From Desulfobulbaceae bacterium (lineage in GTDB: Bacteria; Desulfobacterota; Desulfobulbia; Desulfobulbales; Desulfobulbaceae): a DNA stretch of 64,000 bases. Location: the NCBI GenBank assembly GCA_011389815.1, contig JAABTP010000003.1, forward strand, positions 1 through 64,000, given 5' to 3'. The position numbers and the translations under genes are program-made. The notes beneath the pieces were generated by a model that made no database searches, was not told the origin of the DNA, and worked only from the letters and a program-made list of their open reading frames with translations. Of this stretch, positions 1 to 8,613 are shown piece after piece (within the stretch, counting starts at the first letter, position 1; each line of letters starts with the position of its first letter).

Positions 1-60
1 GTAAAAAACGTTGTGACCCTTAAACTATCGTGATCTTCTTTTTTTGTCCAATCTTTTTTT

Positions 61-408
61 GTGTGGAATGAGGGGGGTGAACGGTTACGCTCTCTGCGTC
101 AGCGAATTGAATCTATTAAAGTTTTGCATGAGAATGGTTTTAATACTGCGATTTATATAAAACCTTTTCTGGGGAATAAGACTTTGAAAAGTTTGCCGGA
201 AATTGTTAAGATATTGCAGTGTATTCCTCTTCCTGTAATCTTGGGCAAATTATTTGTATCTTCTCCTGGTACAAAAGGAAATAAAGCGGTTGTCAGCAAC
301 AGTTATATTTTGGTGGAATCGGAAACAAGAGAATATTTTAATGTGAAAAATATATTGCAGCAGTACACGACTGTTTATGAAAATAGTTTTCAAGTCTTTG
401 GAGACTGA
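61..408 (+). CDS. Probable C-terminal part of a radical SAM protein (partial or broken)
   Basis: A 115-codon frame starting with GTG. The residues around RIESIKVLHENGF followed by TAIYIKPFLG resemble the strand-helix pattern in the second half of radical SAM barrels of the spore-photolyase-like type, where a Arg-rich helix is followed by a substrate-side strand ending in KP. The same reading frame is open back to a TGA at 31-33, and the residues before that TGA (VVTLKLS) would also fit the barrel. The gene may therefore begin outside the window and carry a nonsense mutation, or the real start is at 61. No CxxxCxxC cluster is visible because that part would lie upstream. The next gene starts 5 bases after its stop, so the two probably share a transcript. 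The family assignment is an inference from pattern only. Confidence 0.4.
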   Translation: MWNEGGERLRSLRQRIESIKVLHENGFNTAIYIKPFLGNKTLKSLPEIVKILQCIPLPVILGKLFVSSPGTKGNKAVVSNSYILVESETREYFNVKNILQQYTTVYENSFQVFGD

Positions 409-413
409 AAAAA

Positions 414-1169
414 ATGAAATTTAAAACAATAACCATTCTAAACTCATTAATATTTTTGATTGGCTTTGCTTTTTCGGCCATTGGTATAATTATCGAAACA
501 GAAAAAACAGGTACATTCTTGTGTATTCCACGAAGCGCAATTCAAAATATTCTAATTAGTGTTGGCTGTTCAATAATAGCAACATCTATAATTTCTTTTA
601 TCATGACGTGGTATTTAAATGATGATAAAGAGGCCCGGCGTGTTATTGACAAATGGGGATTGAAAAATATTGAGGTACGATCGGCTCTTAACTACGAGAT
701 AAACGAAAAGCTCGATAACATGAAAGACGGAATGGACATTGTTGCATTTGGCATGAAGAATTTTTTAGCTGCCAAGAAACAACTTCTTGAAGATAAGATC
801 GAAAAAGGTCGGTCAATTCGAATCCTGACAATCGCTCCTGACAGTAAATATGTCGCCCAAAGAGAGCTGGAAGAAAAGGAGCCACCAGGGCAAATTAGAA
901 ATTCAATAGCAGAACTCATTAGTTGGGCGGAAAGAGTAAAGTTTCAGAAAAAAAGAGGGACAATTGAGGTTAAAACCTATGACAGTTTACCTCAAGATAT
1001 GTATCAAAAAGTTGATAACTATGTGTATGTTGGCCCGTTCCATTACGGAAAGCCAAGCCAGCAGACTATTGCATATGAATATAGGCCAGATTCAAAAGGT
1101 GCCAAATATTATTCCGATTACTTTTTGAAGCTTTGGGAAGATTCAAATTTCTGCAAAAAAATAGTTTAA
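414..1169 (+). CDS. Membrane-anchored protein with a soluble C-terminal domain, possibly PLD-like
   Basis: 251 residues. Two hydrophobic segments lie near residues 7-28 and 44-66, followed by a soluble region of about 180 residues. That region has the pattern DIVAFGMKNF, then SIRILTIAPDS, then a long helix and VDNYVYVGPFHYG near the end. Such alternating strands and helices recall the degenerate phospholipase-D-like domains found C-terminal to two membrane helices in some bacterial conflict proteins, but no HxKxxxxD motif is present, so an active nuclease or lipase is not supported. It follows the preceding frame by five bases and converges with the ThyX-like gene. The DNA is rich in A and T compared with fhs downstream. 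Function unknown; the two-helix topology is the firmest statement. Confidence 0.7.
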   Translation: MKFKTITILNSLIFLIGFAFSAIGIIIETEKTGTFLCIPRSAIQNILISVGCSIIATSIISFIMTWYLNDDKEARRVIDKWGLKNIEVRSALNYEINEKLDNMKDGMDIVAFGMKNFLAAKKQLLEDKIEKGRSIRILTIAPDSKYVAQRELEEKEPPGQIRNSIAELISWAERVKFQKKRGTIEVKTYDSLPQDMYQKVDNYVYVGPFHYGKPSQQTIAYEYRPDSKGAKYYSDYFLKLWEDSNFCKKIV

Positions 1170-1216
1170 CCAACTTGTCTTTTTCATTTTACAGATACCA
1201 CCGAGCCTCCTTATTC

Positions 1217-2530
1217 TCAGTTGATCTTTTCAATATCCTGCAAACCTCGTTTAACCTCGAATTTATCTTTACTTAAATCTGCGTGGATTTTAAGAGCAGG
1301 GTGGTTATTTTTTAAAGCATTACACATGTTATGTGCGATTCTTCGCAAGGTAGGGTGAACTGTTGAGCGAGATCTGAGTTCGGCAACATAAACCATTTCT
1401 GGAAGGTCATAGACTATCTCGCAAACAATATTCGACCCCATTGGAATGTAATACTGTGTTTCTGCTGAAGAAAGGTTGTGTTTTTCGGCCAGTTCTTTAA
1501 TTCTGCGAAATTGTTTCTTTATTAATAAGTCAGCTTGATTGCGAAGTTCGTTAGGTAGATGTTTTAAATACCATTGATTAAAGCCGTAGTTAGTTGTAAG
1601 AACAGGTAATCTGCAAAGTCCATTTCTGTGTCTTTGTAAATCTCGATAGCTTCCATAATCAAGTAAAAACATGCAGTTGTATCGACCGTACCTTGAGATA
1701 TACCTTGGAAGCAAAGCTCCTTTCGGGCGCAGTCCTATAACCTCATGCTCTTCATCCTCCAGCAGCTTGTTATCAATATCTGTCCTGCAAAGAAAATCTT
1801 CTTCTGTTAGCGATGGGGTGTATGATGAATAATGAATTTTTTTAGAAAACCGGCTGTAATATTTTTCCGCTTCGTCCTTTTGCGTATGGGAAAAACTGCT
1901 GGGGTATTTTGTCGAAAGTTTTTTCAATGCCGCCTCAGCAATGAAACGCACTTCATCTAAAGGATGAAATCTAAGTTGGCAAAGTTTGTCATGTGCCTGT
2001 CTTAAATTCGTGCTCCATGATAGTTGAGTGGTTGCTCCGGCCGGAAGAAATCCTCTGAGAATATCAAACCCTCTTGCATCTATTGCTTTTTTCCATACAC
2101 TATATTGTTGTCCTTGTTCCAGCGGGAAGCGATCTTTCAAGTATGATCGAACAACTTCTGTTGAAGCAGTGTAAAATTTAATCCAATTTTTTAGTAATTC
2201 CTGGGATTCTTCCGTGCTCACAGGATCAATTAGGGACTGGCTGGAAAAATCAATATATCTTGTCGAAGTTTCCTGACCGGAATAAAGCGGATTGTCCTGT
2301 ATAGCTTTTGCGGCCAATATAGAAACACCCTCTAGAAAAAGCGTTGTTGTTCCACAGTCTCCGATTGAAGCATGTCCGTAGCCCACATAGTAGCTCTTCA
2401 TGAAATTTGAAGAACCGGCCTTTTTGACCTGTTCAATATGTCTTTCTACACTTGCTGATGAGCGACTGTAAAGTGCTTGCATCATAGCTGATGATTCGGG
2501 ATCGAATTCGTCGTTGATAAATATTTTCAC
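1217..2530 (-). CDS. Two-domain ThyX-like protein (flavin-dependent thymidylate synthase family)
   Basis: 437 residues, about twice a normal ThyX (roughly 220-250). Two consecutive ThyX-like halves are visible. The N-terminal half has GHASIGDCG near 52-60 and the motif end ExSTRY at 87-92; its C-terminal part (LPAGATTQLSW, NLRQAHDKL) matches the usual ThyX end. The second half has LQRHRN at 299-303, then IPMGSN and AELRSRSTVHP. The ThyX signature RHRxxSxNExSxRY is therefore split: ExSxRY survives in the first half and RHR in the second. Canonical ThyX makes dTMP from dUMP using FAD, NADPH and methylene-folate in a homotetramer with shared active sites. A fused pseudo-dimer with one functional site type is an inference. 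It stands alone on the minus strand, converging with the membrane protein gene. Confidence 0.75.
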   Translation of the reverse strand: MKIFINDEFDPESSAMMQALYSRSSASVERHIEQVKKAGSSNFMKSYYVGYGHASIGDCGTTTLFLEGVSILAAKAIQDNPLYSGQETSTRYIDFSSQSLIDPVSTEESQELLKNWIKFYTASTEVVRSYLKDRFPLEQGQQYSVWKKAIDARGFDILRGFLPAGATTQLSWSTNLRQAHDKLCQLRFHPLDEVRFIAEAALKKLSTKYPSSFSHTQKDEAEKYYSRFSKKIHYSSYTPSLTEEDFLCRTDIDNKLLEDEEHEVIGLRPKGALLPRYISRYGRYNCMFLLDYGSYRDLQRHRNGLCRLPVLTTNYGFNQWYLKHLPNELRNQADLLIKKQFRRIKELAEKHNLSSAETQYYIPMGSNIVCEIVYDLPEMVYVAELRSRSTVHPTLRRIAHNMCNALKNNHPALKIHADLSKDKFEVKRGLQDIEKIN

Positions 2531-2955
2531 TTTGTTATCACGTCCTTTTTGTTGAGAATGGCAGATGTTCCGCAGAACGAAGTTGTGTAACCGGGAAGAC
2601 TATATTCCCTTTTTTCTCTCATGAAAAGCACTTTATCAAAGCTGCGGAACCCTCTATGCGGGAAGTGATGATCCCGCTGCAGAAGGATTTTCAGCAGCGT
2701 TTTCCATCTGTTTTTACCTGATTAATTTCTCACAAAAATGTTTAATTTGTCATGCAGTAATGTTTTGGTATTGACTAATTTGTTGACAATAGGTTCTAAA
2801 TCCGATAGTATGGTTATTTCTTTTATGTGCAGGATGCATTTGTTCAGGTTCTTGCGGGTAGATATTTGCCTTTAAGTCCTCATCTTCCAGTTGTATCCGC
2901 TCTCTGATTTAATTATTCGTAACCTTTAAATATTCAACGTTATAGGAGACTGTTC
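2531..2955. other. Intergenic region between divergent thyX-like gene and fhs
   Basis: About 425 bases without a convincing gene. A short open frame ending in TGA near 2718-2720 (reading ...MREVMIPLQKDFQQRF) has no start with a ribosome site and may be a relic. A promoter-like pair sits at 2783-2811, and a GGAG ribosome site lies just before fhs at 2945-2948. Confidence 0.6.
2783..2811 (+). promoter_or_regulatory. Candidate sigma70 promoter for fhs
   Basis: TTGACA at 2783-2788 is separated by exactly 17 bases from TAGTAT at 2806-2811. The -35 matches consensus fully and the -10 matches at four of six positions. It lies about 145 bases upstream of the fhs start, leaving a leader of moderate length. 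No transcription data support it. Confidence 0.5.
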
Positions 2956-4719
2956 ATGGTTTTGGATCCAACGAAACATGCAGACTGGGAAATTGCCGAA
3001 GAGGCTGAAAGCCGGATGAAAACAGTGTACGAGCTGGGTGAAAAGCTTGGACTGGAGAAAGAGGAACTGCTGCCGCACGGCCATTATCTGGCCAAGCTGG
3101 ACTATCGCAAGATCCTTGACCGCCTGAAAGATAAGCCAGACGGCAAGTATGTTGACGTGACTGCTATATCTCCAACTCCGTTGGGTGAAGGCAAGTCCAC
3201 CTGTGCCATGGGCTTGGTGCAGGGGCTGGGGAAACGCGGTAAATCGGTTATTGGTGCTATCCGCCAGCCTTCTGGTGGCCCGACCATGAACATCAAGGGT
3301 TCTGCTGCTGGTGGTGGTTTGGCCCAGTGTATTCCTTTGACCCCGTTTTCTTTGGGTATGACTGGCGACATTAACGCCATCATGAATGCCCATAACCTGG
3401 GTATGGTCGCCTTGACCGCCCGGATGCAGCATGAGTGTAATTACACGGATGAGCAGCTGGCCCAGCGCAACCTGAAGCGGCTGGATATTCACCCGAAAAA
3501 GGTGGAATTCCGCTGGATCATGGACTACTGTGCTCAGGCCCTGCGTAATATTACGACAGGTATCGGCGGCAAGATGGACGGCATGACCATGCAGTCCGGT
3601 TTCAACATCGCGGTATCTTCCGAGATCATGGCTATCCTGTCCATTGCCAAGGATCTGAAAGATATGCGCGAGCGCATCGGCAGGATCGTGGTGGCCTATG
3701 ACAAGCAGGATCGGCCCATCACCACGGCGGATCTGGAAGTGGACGGCGCCATGACCGCCTGGATGGTCGACGCCATCAACCCCAACCTGATGCAGACCCT
3801 GGAAGGCCAGCCGGTTGTTGTCCATGCTGGCCCGTTTGCCAACATCGCCATTGGTCAGTCCTCTGTTATTGCTGATCGGGTCGGCCTGAAGCTGGCTGAC
3901 TATAACGTGACCGAGTCCGGTTTCGGTGCGGATATCGGCTTTGAGAAGTTCTGGAACCTTAAGTGCCGTTATTCCGGCCTTAAGCCGCATTGCGCAGTTG
4001 TTGTGGCCACCATCCGTGCCCTCAAATGTCACGGCGGTGCGCCCATTCCTGTTCCGGGTAAACCCATGCCCCAGGAATACAGCGGTGAGAATGTGGGCTG
4101 GGTTGAGGAAGGCTGCAAGAACCTTATCCATCACATTGAGACCGTCAAAAAAGCGGGGATCAATCCAGTGGTCTGCATTAACGCCTTTTACACCGACACG
4201 GACAACGAGATCGCCGCTGTCCGCCGCCTGTCCGAGGCTGCCGGTGCCCGTGTTGCCCTGTCCCGTCATTGGGAGCACGGCGGTGACGGTGCCCTGGAAT
4301 TCGCTGATGCAGTTGCTGACGCCTGTGAGGAAGAGAATGAATTTAAGTTCCTCTATGATTTGGACACCCCGCTGTCCAAGCGCATCGAGCTGATCGTCAA
4401 AGAGGTTTACGGCGGCGACGGGGTAAGCTACAGTCCAGAAGCAGCTGCCAAGCTCAAGCGCATTGAAGCGGATCCGGAGATGAAGGAGATGACTACCTGT
4501 ATGGTCAAGACCCATCTTTCCCTGTCCCATGATCCCAAGCTCAAGGGAACCCCCAAGGGCTGGACCCTGCCGGTACAGGACATCCTGACCTACAAAGGCG
4601 CAGGCTTTGTCGTGCCCGTGGCCGGGGCCATCAGCCTGATGCCGGGTACGGCCTCTGATCCGGCCTACCGCCGTATTGATGTGGATACGGATACCGGGAA
4701 GGTGAAGGGCGTGTTCTAA
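2956..4719 (+). CDS. fhs: Formate-tetrahydrofolate ligase
   Basis: 587 residues, close to the family length of 555-590. It ligates formate to tetrahydrofolate with ATP, giving 10-formyl-THF, in the methyl branch of the Wood-Ljungdahl pathway and in one-carbon supply. The ATP-binding loop TPLGEGKST is near residues 74-82, followed by the family-specific stretches [13 protein letters not shown] and [12 protein letters not shown]. The C-terminal part carries [11 protein letters not shown]. The ATG start is preceded by GGAG at a good distance. It is transcribed alone: a promoter-like sequence lies upstream and a hairpin follows. An acetogenic or complete-oxidizing sulfate reducer would use the enzyme in either direction; which one cannot be told from here. 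Confidence 0.97.
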   Translation: MVLDPTKHADWEIAEEAESRMKTVYELGEKLGLEKEELLPHGHYLAKLDYRKILDRLKDKPDGKYVDVTAISPTPLGEGKSTCAMGLVQGLGKRGKSVIGAIRQPSGGPTMNIKGSAAGGGLAQCIPLTPFSLGMTGDINAIMNAHNLGMVALTARMQHECNYTDEQLAQRNLKRLDIHPKKVEFRWIMDYCAQALRNITTGIGGKMDGMTMQSGFNIAVSSEIMAILSIAKDLKDMRERIGRIVVAYDKQDRPITTADLEVDGAMTAWMVDAINPNLMQTLEGQPVVVHAGPFANIAIGQSSVIADRVGLKLADYNVTESGFGADIGFEKFWNLKCRYSGLKPHCAVVVATIRALKCHGGAPIPVPGKPMPQEYSGENVGWVEEGCKNLIHHIETVKKAGINPVVCINAFYTDTDNEIAAVRRLSEAAGARVALSRHWEHGGDGALEFADAVADACEEENEFKFLYDLDTPLSKRIELIVKEVYGGDGVSYSPEAAAKLKRIEADPEMKEMTTCMVKTHLSLSHDPKLKGTPKGWTLPVQDILTYKGAGFVVPVAGAISLMPGTASDPAYRRIDVDTDTGKVKGVF

Positions 4720-4750
4720 ACTGCGCTTGCACATTGCTGTTTGCTGGCAG

Positions 4751-4782
4751 ACGGGCCGGAGGGAGAAATCCTTTCGGCCCGT
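4751..4782 (+). terminator. Hairpin terminator after fhs
   Basis: ACGGGCCG at 4751-4758 pairs perfectly with CGGCCCGT at 4775-4782, followed by a T-rich stretch (TGTTGTTTG). It lies 32 bases after the fhs stop, as expected for rho-independent termination, although the T run is interrupted. Confidence 0.65.
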
Positions 4783-4919
4783 TGTTGTTTGCGGGTATTG
4801 CACGAAAAAGCGCCTATCATTGCATATTGTTGCCGAATGGTACGAGGTGCGGTGGGCGAGGTGCGGAACAGGGAGTGGGCAGCCTGCTGCTATATAGGTC
4901 GGAGAGAGGGTATCATATA

Positions 4920-4996
4920 GGTATGTCTCCGGGACTTACCTGTATGGTACTGACGGACTTACCTAGGTATGTCTCTGGGACTTACCTGTATGGTAC
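4920..4996 (+). repeat. 31-bp direct repeat, two copies
   Basis: Two 31-bp copies begin at 4920 and 4966, period 46 bases, differing by one base (CTCC against CTCT). Each contains GGGACTTACCTGTATGGTAC. A short extra piece, GGACTTACCT, lies between them at 4955-4964. The copies overlap no convincing gene; the only open frame across them is a shadow without a coding pattern. Confidence 0.8.
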
Positions 4997-5142
4997 CGGG
5001 GGAGATGAGGGGGTGGAATGAAATTGCCTTGATAACATTGCGCAATCCGGTTAAGCTTTATCAATATGAGAAATTGTCTGCAAAACAACGGGGCCATTTT
5101 TTTTGTTTTGCTCCAGTGGGAGTGATGGACTGAGAAAAAAAG

Positions 5143-5180
5143 AGGTCAAGAGTGAAATAGCTTTTGACCTGTTTTTTTTT
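5143..5180 (+). terminator. Strong rho-independent terminator with no gene before it
   Basis: AGGTCAAGAG at 5143-5152 pairs with CTTTTGACCT at 5161-5170 (one G-T pair), with an 8-base loop, followed by G and nine T residues at 5172-5180. The nearest upstream plus-strand gene, fhs, ends 420 bases earlier and has its own hairpin. This suggests a short untranslated RNA ends here, or that it insulates pilB. Confidence 0.8.
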
Positions 5181-5441
5181 GTAGTAAGATAAGAAAGTGT
5201 ATTGTGGAAGGATAGTTGGAAAGGGTGTATCGTGCTCCTGTCAGAGAGGAAAGGTATTTCTTTGTTATTTAAAACTGTTACAATTTTTAAAGTTTTTTTA
5301 GGAGAAAAGGCAAGGGCAATGTCGCGAGGGAGCGATACAGCTCTGTTATGAAATATATTAAGCAGTTAATATTAGAAGATATGTTTGAGTACATAATTCT
5401 GTAATTTACTCCTGTGATCGGAAATTTTTTTCTGAGATATT

Positions 5442-7700
5442 ATGGTAAAAAAAGCAACAGACTCCAAAGCACAGCATAAAGCCTCTATGAGGAGGACAGT
5501 AAAAGATCAATCAGGGGCTGGCAAACTCAGGATTGGCGAACTTCTGCAAAAAGCGGGCTATATTACAGCTGCAGAGTTCAATAATGCGAAGGCGATCAAT
5601 AAAAAAAGCGGGGAACGTTTAGGGAAAATTCTGGTTGAGAATGGAACCATTGAATCCGATACCATCCCAAATTTTCTCAGCAGGCAGCATAACTATACTC
5701 TGGTGAATATTGCTGAGGAGCCACCGAGTCAGGACGCTGTCCAACTCGTACCTTACGAGACAGCCAAGAAGTATCTTGCTTTTCCCCTCAGAGTGGCAGG
5801 TGACACCTTACAGGTCACCATGGCCGAGCCCACTGATGCCCTTGAGGTGGAAGAACTACAAAATGAGGTAAAGAAAGGGCTTGATGTCTGTGTTTCCACA
5901 GCCAGGGACATTATTGAGGCCTATAAGACCTATTACAAGATTGATGAGGAAGAATATAACTCTTTCTTTGCAGAAGATGAGGATCAGGACGTTCAGGTTG
6001 AGCAGGTCGAGGACTGGGGCGCCTTGGTTTCTGATGTTGCTGATGAGTTTGAGTTTGAAGAGAATAAAGATGATGACGATATCGGCATTGCCGGCCAATT
6101 TTCCGCCAATGATGCGCCGATCATCAAATTGGTGAACGGTATTCTGGTCAAGGCTGTGCAGGACGGGGTCAGTGATATTCATATTGAACCCTTTGAAAAG
6201 ACTATGCAGGTTCGCTATCGGAAAGATGGTTCGTTATTCAAGTCGATGAACTTGCCGCTGACCATCAAAAATGCCCTGATTGCCCGGATGAAAATCCTCG
6301 CAGGTCTTAATATTACCGAGCGCAGGGTGCCTCAGGACGGACGTATCAGTATTCGTTTAGGCCGCAACAAGGCCGTCGACTTTCGTGTCTCAACCCTGCC
6401 TTTGCTGCACGGGGAAGGTACGGTTCTTCGTATTCTGGATAAGGGTTCCCTTAATGTTGACTTGACTAAATTGGGTTTTGAACCGGAAACTTTTGAAATT
6501 CTCAAGAAATGTTTGTCCAGTCCCCAGGGGTTGCTTCTGGTTACCGGCCCCACCGGTTCTGGTAAGACTGTTACCCTGTATTCAGCATTAAACTCCTTGA
6601 ATAGTGAGGACATCAAGATCCTGACCGCAGAAGATCCGGTGGAGTTCAACTTTAAGGGTATTAATCAGGTCAATGTTAACGTTGAAGTTGGCATGACCTT
6701 TCCTGCTGCCCTTAAGGCCTTTCTTCGTCAGGATCCGGATATTATCATGGTTGGTGAGATCCGTGATATCAGTACTGCAGAAATTGCCATGAAGGCTGCT
6801 ATGACGGGCCATCTCGTTTTCAGTACGCTCCATACCAACGATTCCCCCTCAACAGTCGGTCGTATGGTGGATATTGGTATTCCACCGTATCTTCTGGCCG
6901 GATCACTGACCATGGTTCTGGCCCAGCGTTTGGGCCGAAGGCTCTGTGCGAAATGTAAGCAACCTGCCACCTATGAGCGGCAGCACCTGCTTACTATTGG
7001 TTTTACCGAGGAACAGCTTGACACAGAAGGCTTTCAGTTGTACGGCCCCAAAGGGTGTCCGACCTGTAACGGCCTTGGTTATAAGGGTCGGGTTGGTTTT
7101 TTTGAATTATTAGAGGTTACTGAGGAAGTAGGTGAGGCCATTCAGGCCGAGGTCCCGGAAGAACAGCTCCGTAAGGTTGCAGTCCAGGCAGGCATGGTCC
7201 CGCTCCGGCAGGCTGCTATCAAAAAGGCGATTCAAGGCGTGACCAGTGTTGACGAAGTACTGCGTCGAACCGTGATCCATGGAGATACCTTGCCTGCGTA
7301 TCTGGTTAATCCGGATATTGAAGAATATGAGGACGGTGATATTATCATTCAGGAAGGAAATGAGGATGATAGAAATTTTTATCAATTGGTTCGGGGAAAG
7401 GTAGCAGTCCTGAAGCAAGGGAAAAAAATTGCTGAAATAACCGAACCTGGAGAGTATTTTGGGGAAATGGCCTGCCTCATGAACGAGGCCCGCTATGCCT
7501 CAGTTATCTCCATAGGCCGTTGTAAAATTAAGCGTTATCCTGGAGAGAAGTTAACCGAGCTTATTGAGCAATATCCGGAAATTTCCCGGAAGCTCTTTAA
7601 AACAATGGCCAAACGGTTGCGCAAAACCGACAATATTGTTATCCAGCTTGCTGGCGGTAAAAGAGGCTCAGGTCCAACACCTCCTCCCCGACGAAGATGA
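5442..7700 (+). CDS. pilB: PilB/GspE-type assembly ATPase with C-terminal cyclic-nucleotide-binding domain
   Basis: 752 residues; usual PilB is about 560-580. Order of parts: an MshEN/T2SSE N-terminal domain near 28-165 (LLQKAGYITAAEF, GKILVENG), an acidic linker, then the hexameric ATPase about 200-590. Walker A GPTGSGKT is at 369-376 and the Walker B region (DPDIIMVGEIRD) around 430-441. A CxxC pair of zinc ligands (CAKC, CPTC) follows, as in PilB and GspE. The extra C-terminal part, about 640-735, has the pattern of a cNMP-binding fold (EDGDIIIQEGNEDD, GEYFGEMACL, then a helix). PilB drives type IV pilus extension; pilMNOP genes lie at the far end of the window. The fusion implies allosteric control by a nucleotide, an inference. 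The gene overlaps the next by four bases. Confidence 0.9.
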   Translation: MVKKATDSKAQHKASMRRTVKDQSGAGKLRIGELLQKAGYITAAEFNNAKAINKKSGERLGKILVENGTIESDTIPNFLSRQHNYTLVNIAEEPPSQDAVQLVPYETAKKYLAFPLRVAGDTLQVTMAEPTDALEVEELQNEVKKGLDVCVSTARDIIEAYKTYYKIDEEEYNSFFAEDEDQDVQVEQVEDWGALVSDVADEFEFEENKDDDDIGIAGQFSANDAPIIKLVNGILVKAVQDGVSDIHIEPFEKTMQVRYRKDGSLFKSMNLPLTIKNALIARMKILAGLNITERRVPQDGRISIRLGRNKAVDFRVSTLPLLHGEGTVLRILDKGSLNVDLTKLGFEPETFEILKKCLSSPQGLLLVTGPTGSGKTVTLYSALNSLNSEDIKILTAEDPVEFNFKGINQVNVNVEVGMTFPAALKAFLRQDPDIIMVGEIRDISTAEIAMKAAMTGHLVFSTLHTNDSPSTVGRMVDIGIPPYLLAGSLTMVLAQRLGRRLCAKCKQPATYERQHLLTIGFTEEQLDTEGFQLYGPKGCPTCNGLGYKGRVGFFELLEVTEEVGEAIQAEVPEEQLRKVAVQAGMVPLRQAAIKKAIQGVTSVDEVLRRTVIHGDTLPAYLVNPDIEEYEDGDIIIQEGNEDDRNFYQLVRGKVAVLKQGKKIAEITEPGEYFGEMACLMNEARYASVISIGRCKIKRYPGEKLTELIEQYPEISRKLFKTMAKRLRKTDNIVIQLAGGKRGSGPTPPPRRR

Positions 7701-8491
7701 GCAAAATATCTGTTTATATTATTGCCTGGAACGAGGCTGATAAGATCCGTTCAGCTCTCAACTCTGTTCTTTGGGCCGATGAAATTATTTTAGTGGATTC
7801 CTTTAGTGAGGATGAAACCGCTGCCATTGCTCTTGAAATGGGTGCTCGGGTCGAGCAGATCAAGTTTTGTGGTTTTGGCGAGTTGCGCAATCAAGCTATG
7901 GCTGCCTGCACCCATGATTGGATTTTTTCTCTGGATGCAGATGAGCGCTGCACACCAGAGGTGCGGGATGAGATTCTGGCCACTGTTGCCTTGACTGATC
8001 CTGCAGATGCCTATTATATACCGAGGCGAAATTATTTCATGGGACGCTGGATCAAGCATTCCGGGTTTTATCCTGATTATCGTCAGCCCCAGCTTTTTCG
8101 AAAAGGATCTCTCCATTTTAAGACCGATGATCCGGTACATGAAGAGTATACGATTCATTCTGATAAACCTGTGGGCTACCTACAACAGCCGATCTGGCAA
8201 TTTCCCTATAAAAATATGGAAGAAGTTGCACAGAAGGCAAATCGCTATTCAAGCTTAGGGGCAAAGAAGCTCCAACAGCGTGGACGACATGGAGGGATGC
8301 TCAAGGCTCTTGGTCGTGGCTTATGGTCTTTTTTTCACATGTACATCCTGAAAAAAGGCATCCTTGATGGTTGGCCTGGACTAGTTATTGCAATCGGTAA
8401 TTTTGAAGGTACCTGGTATAAATACGCCAAGCTACACGAGCTTGAGGAAAACTGGCAGCAGCCGGATTCACCTCCGCTCCGTAAAAAATAA
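7697..8491 (+). CDS. Family 2 glycosyltransferase, WaaE/KdtX-like
   Basis: 264 residues. The N-terminus SVYIIAWNEADKI and the segments LVDSFSEDET and FSLDADERCTPE give the GT-A fold of GT2 enzymes; DAD is the metal and sugar-nucleotide motif. The pattern with WIKHSGFYPDYRQPQLFRK and the VHEEY segment is typical of the WaaE/KdtX group that adds glucose to the first heptose of the LPS core. The predicted role is LPS core or another cell-surface glycan, at the cytoplasmic face of the inner membrane. The ATG overlaps the pilB stop (ATGA), so translation is probably coupled. That link to pilB is unusual; pilin glycosylation is possible but not shown. Confidence 0.85.
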   Translation: MSKISVYIIAWNEADKIRSALNSVLWADEIILVDSFSEDETAAIALEMGARVEQIKFCGFGELRNQAMAACTHDWIFSLDADERCTPEVRDEILATVALTDPADAYYIPRRNYFMGRWIKHSGFYPDYRQPQLFRKGSLHFKTDDPVHEEYTIHSDKPVGYLQQPIWQFPYKNMEEVAQKANRYSSLGAKKLQQRGRHGGMLKALGRGLWSFFHMYILKKGILDGWPGLVIAIGNFEGTWYKYAKLHELEENWQQPDSPPLRKK

Positions 8492-8613
8492 TCATCGACA
8501 AAGATTTACCTGAAGGTACTGACAGCTCCTTGGCGTCCTCTGATCAACTTTCATGTTTTCCTGTCCCTCTCCACCCATTTCCCAAGGGGGAATGGAGTTC
8601 TACATGAGGACGG

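Larger units (their letters stand above)
4783..5441. other. Intergenic region before pilB; possible small RNA
   Basis: About 660 bases without a supported protein gene. It holds the 31-bp direct repeat, then AT-rich sequence, then a strong rho-independent terminator at 5143-5180 with no gene ending just before it. A weak promoter-like pair (TTGATA near 5029, then TAAGCT 17 bases on) would give a transcript of roughly 110 bases ending at that terminator. The remaining 260 bases before pilB show nothing recognisable. Confidence 0.5.

Noticed and set aside
31-33. TGA as selenocysteine codon in the radical SAM-like frame
   Set aside because: No SECIS-like hairpin is seen, and the start at 61 is simpler. 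Left as a possible nonsense mutation.
2926-4803. 625-codon open frame on the minus strand opposite fhs
   Set aside because: It exactly shadows fhs, has no ribosome site and no domain; long antisense frames arise from the codon bias of a conserved gene.
4734-5021. 95-codon plus-strand frame after fhs
   Set aside because: It runs through the terminator hairpin and the direct repeat and has no coding pattern.
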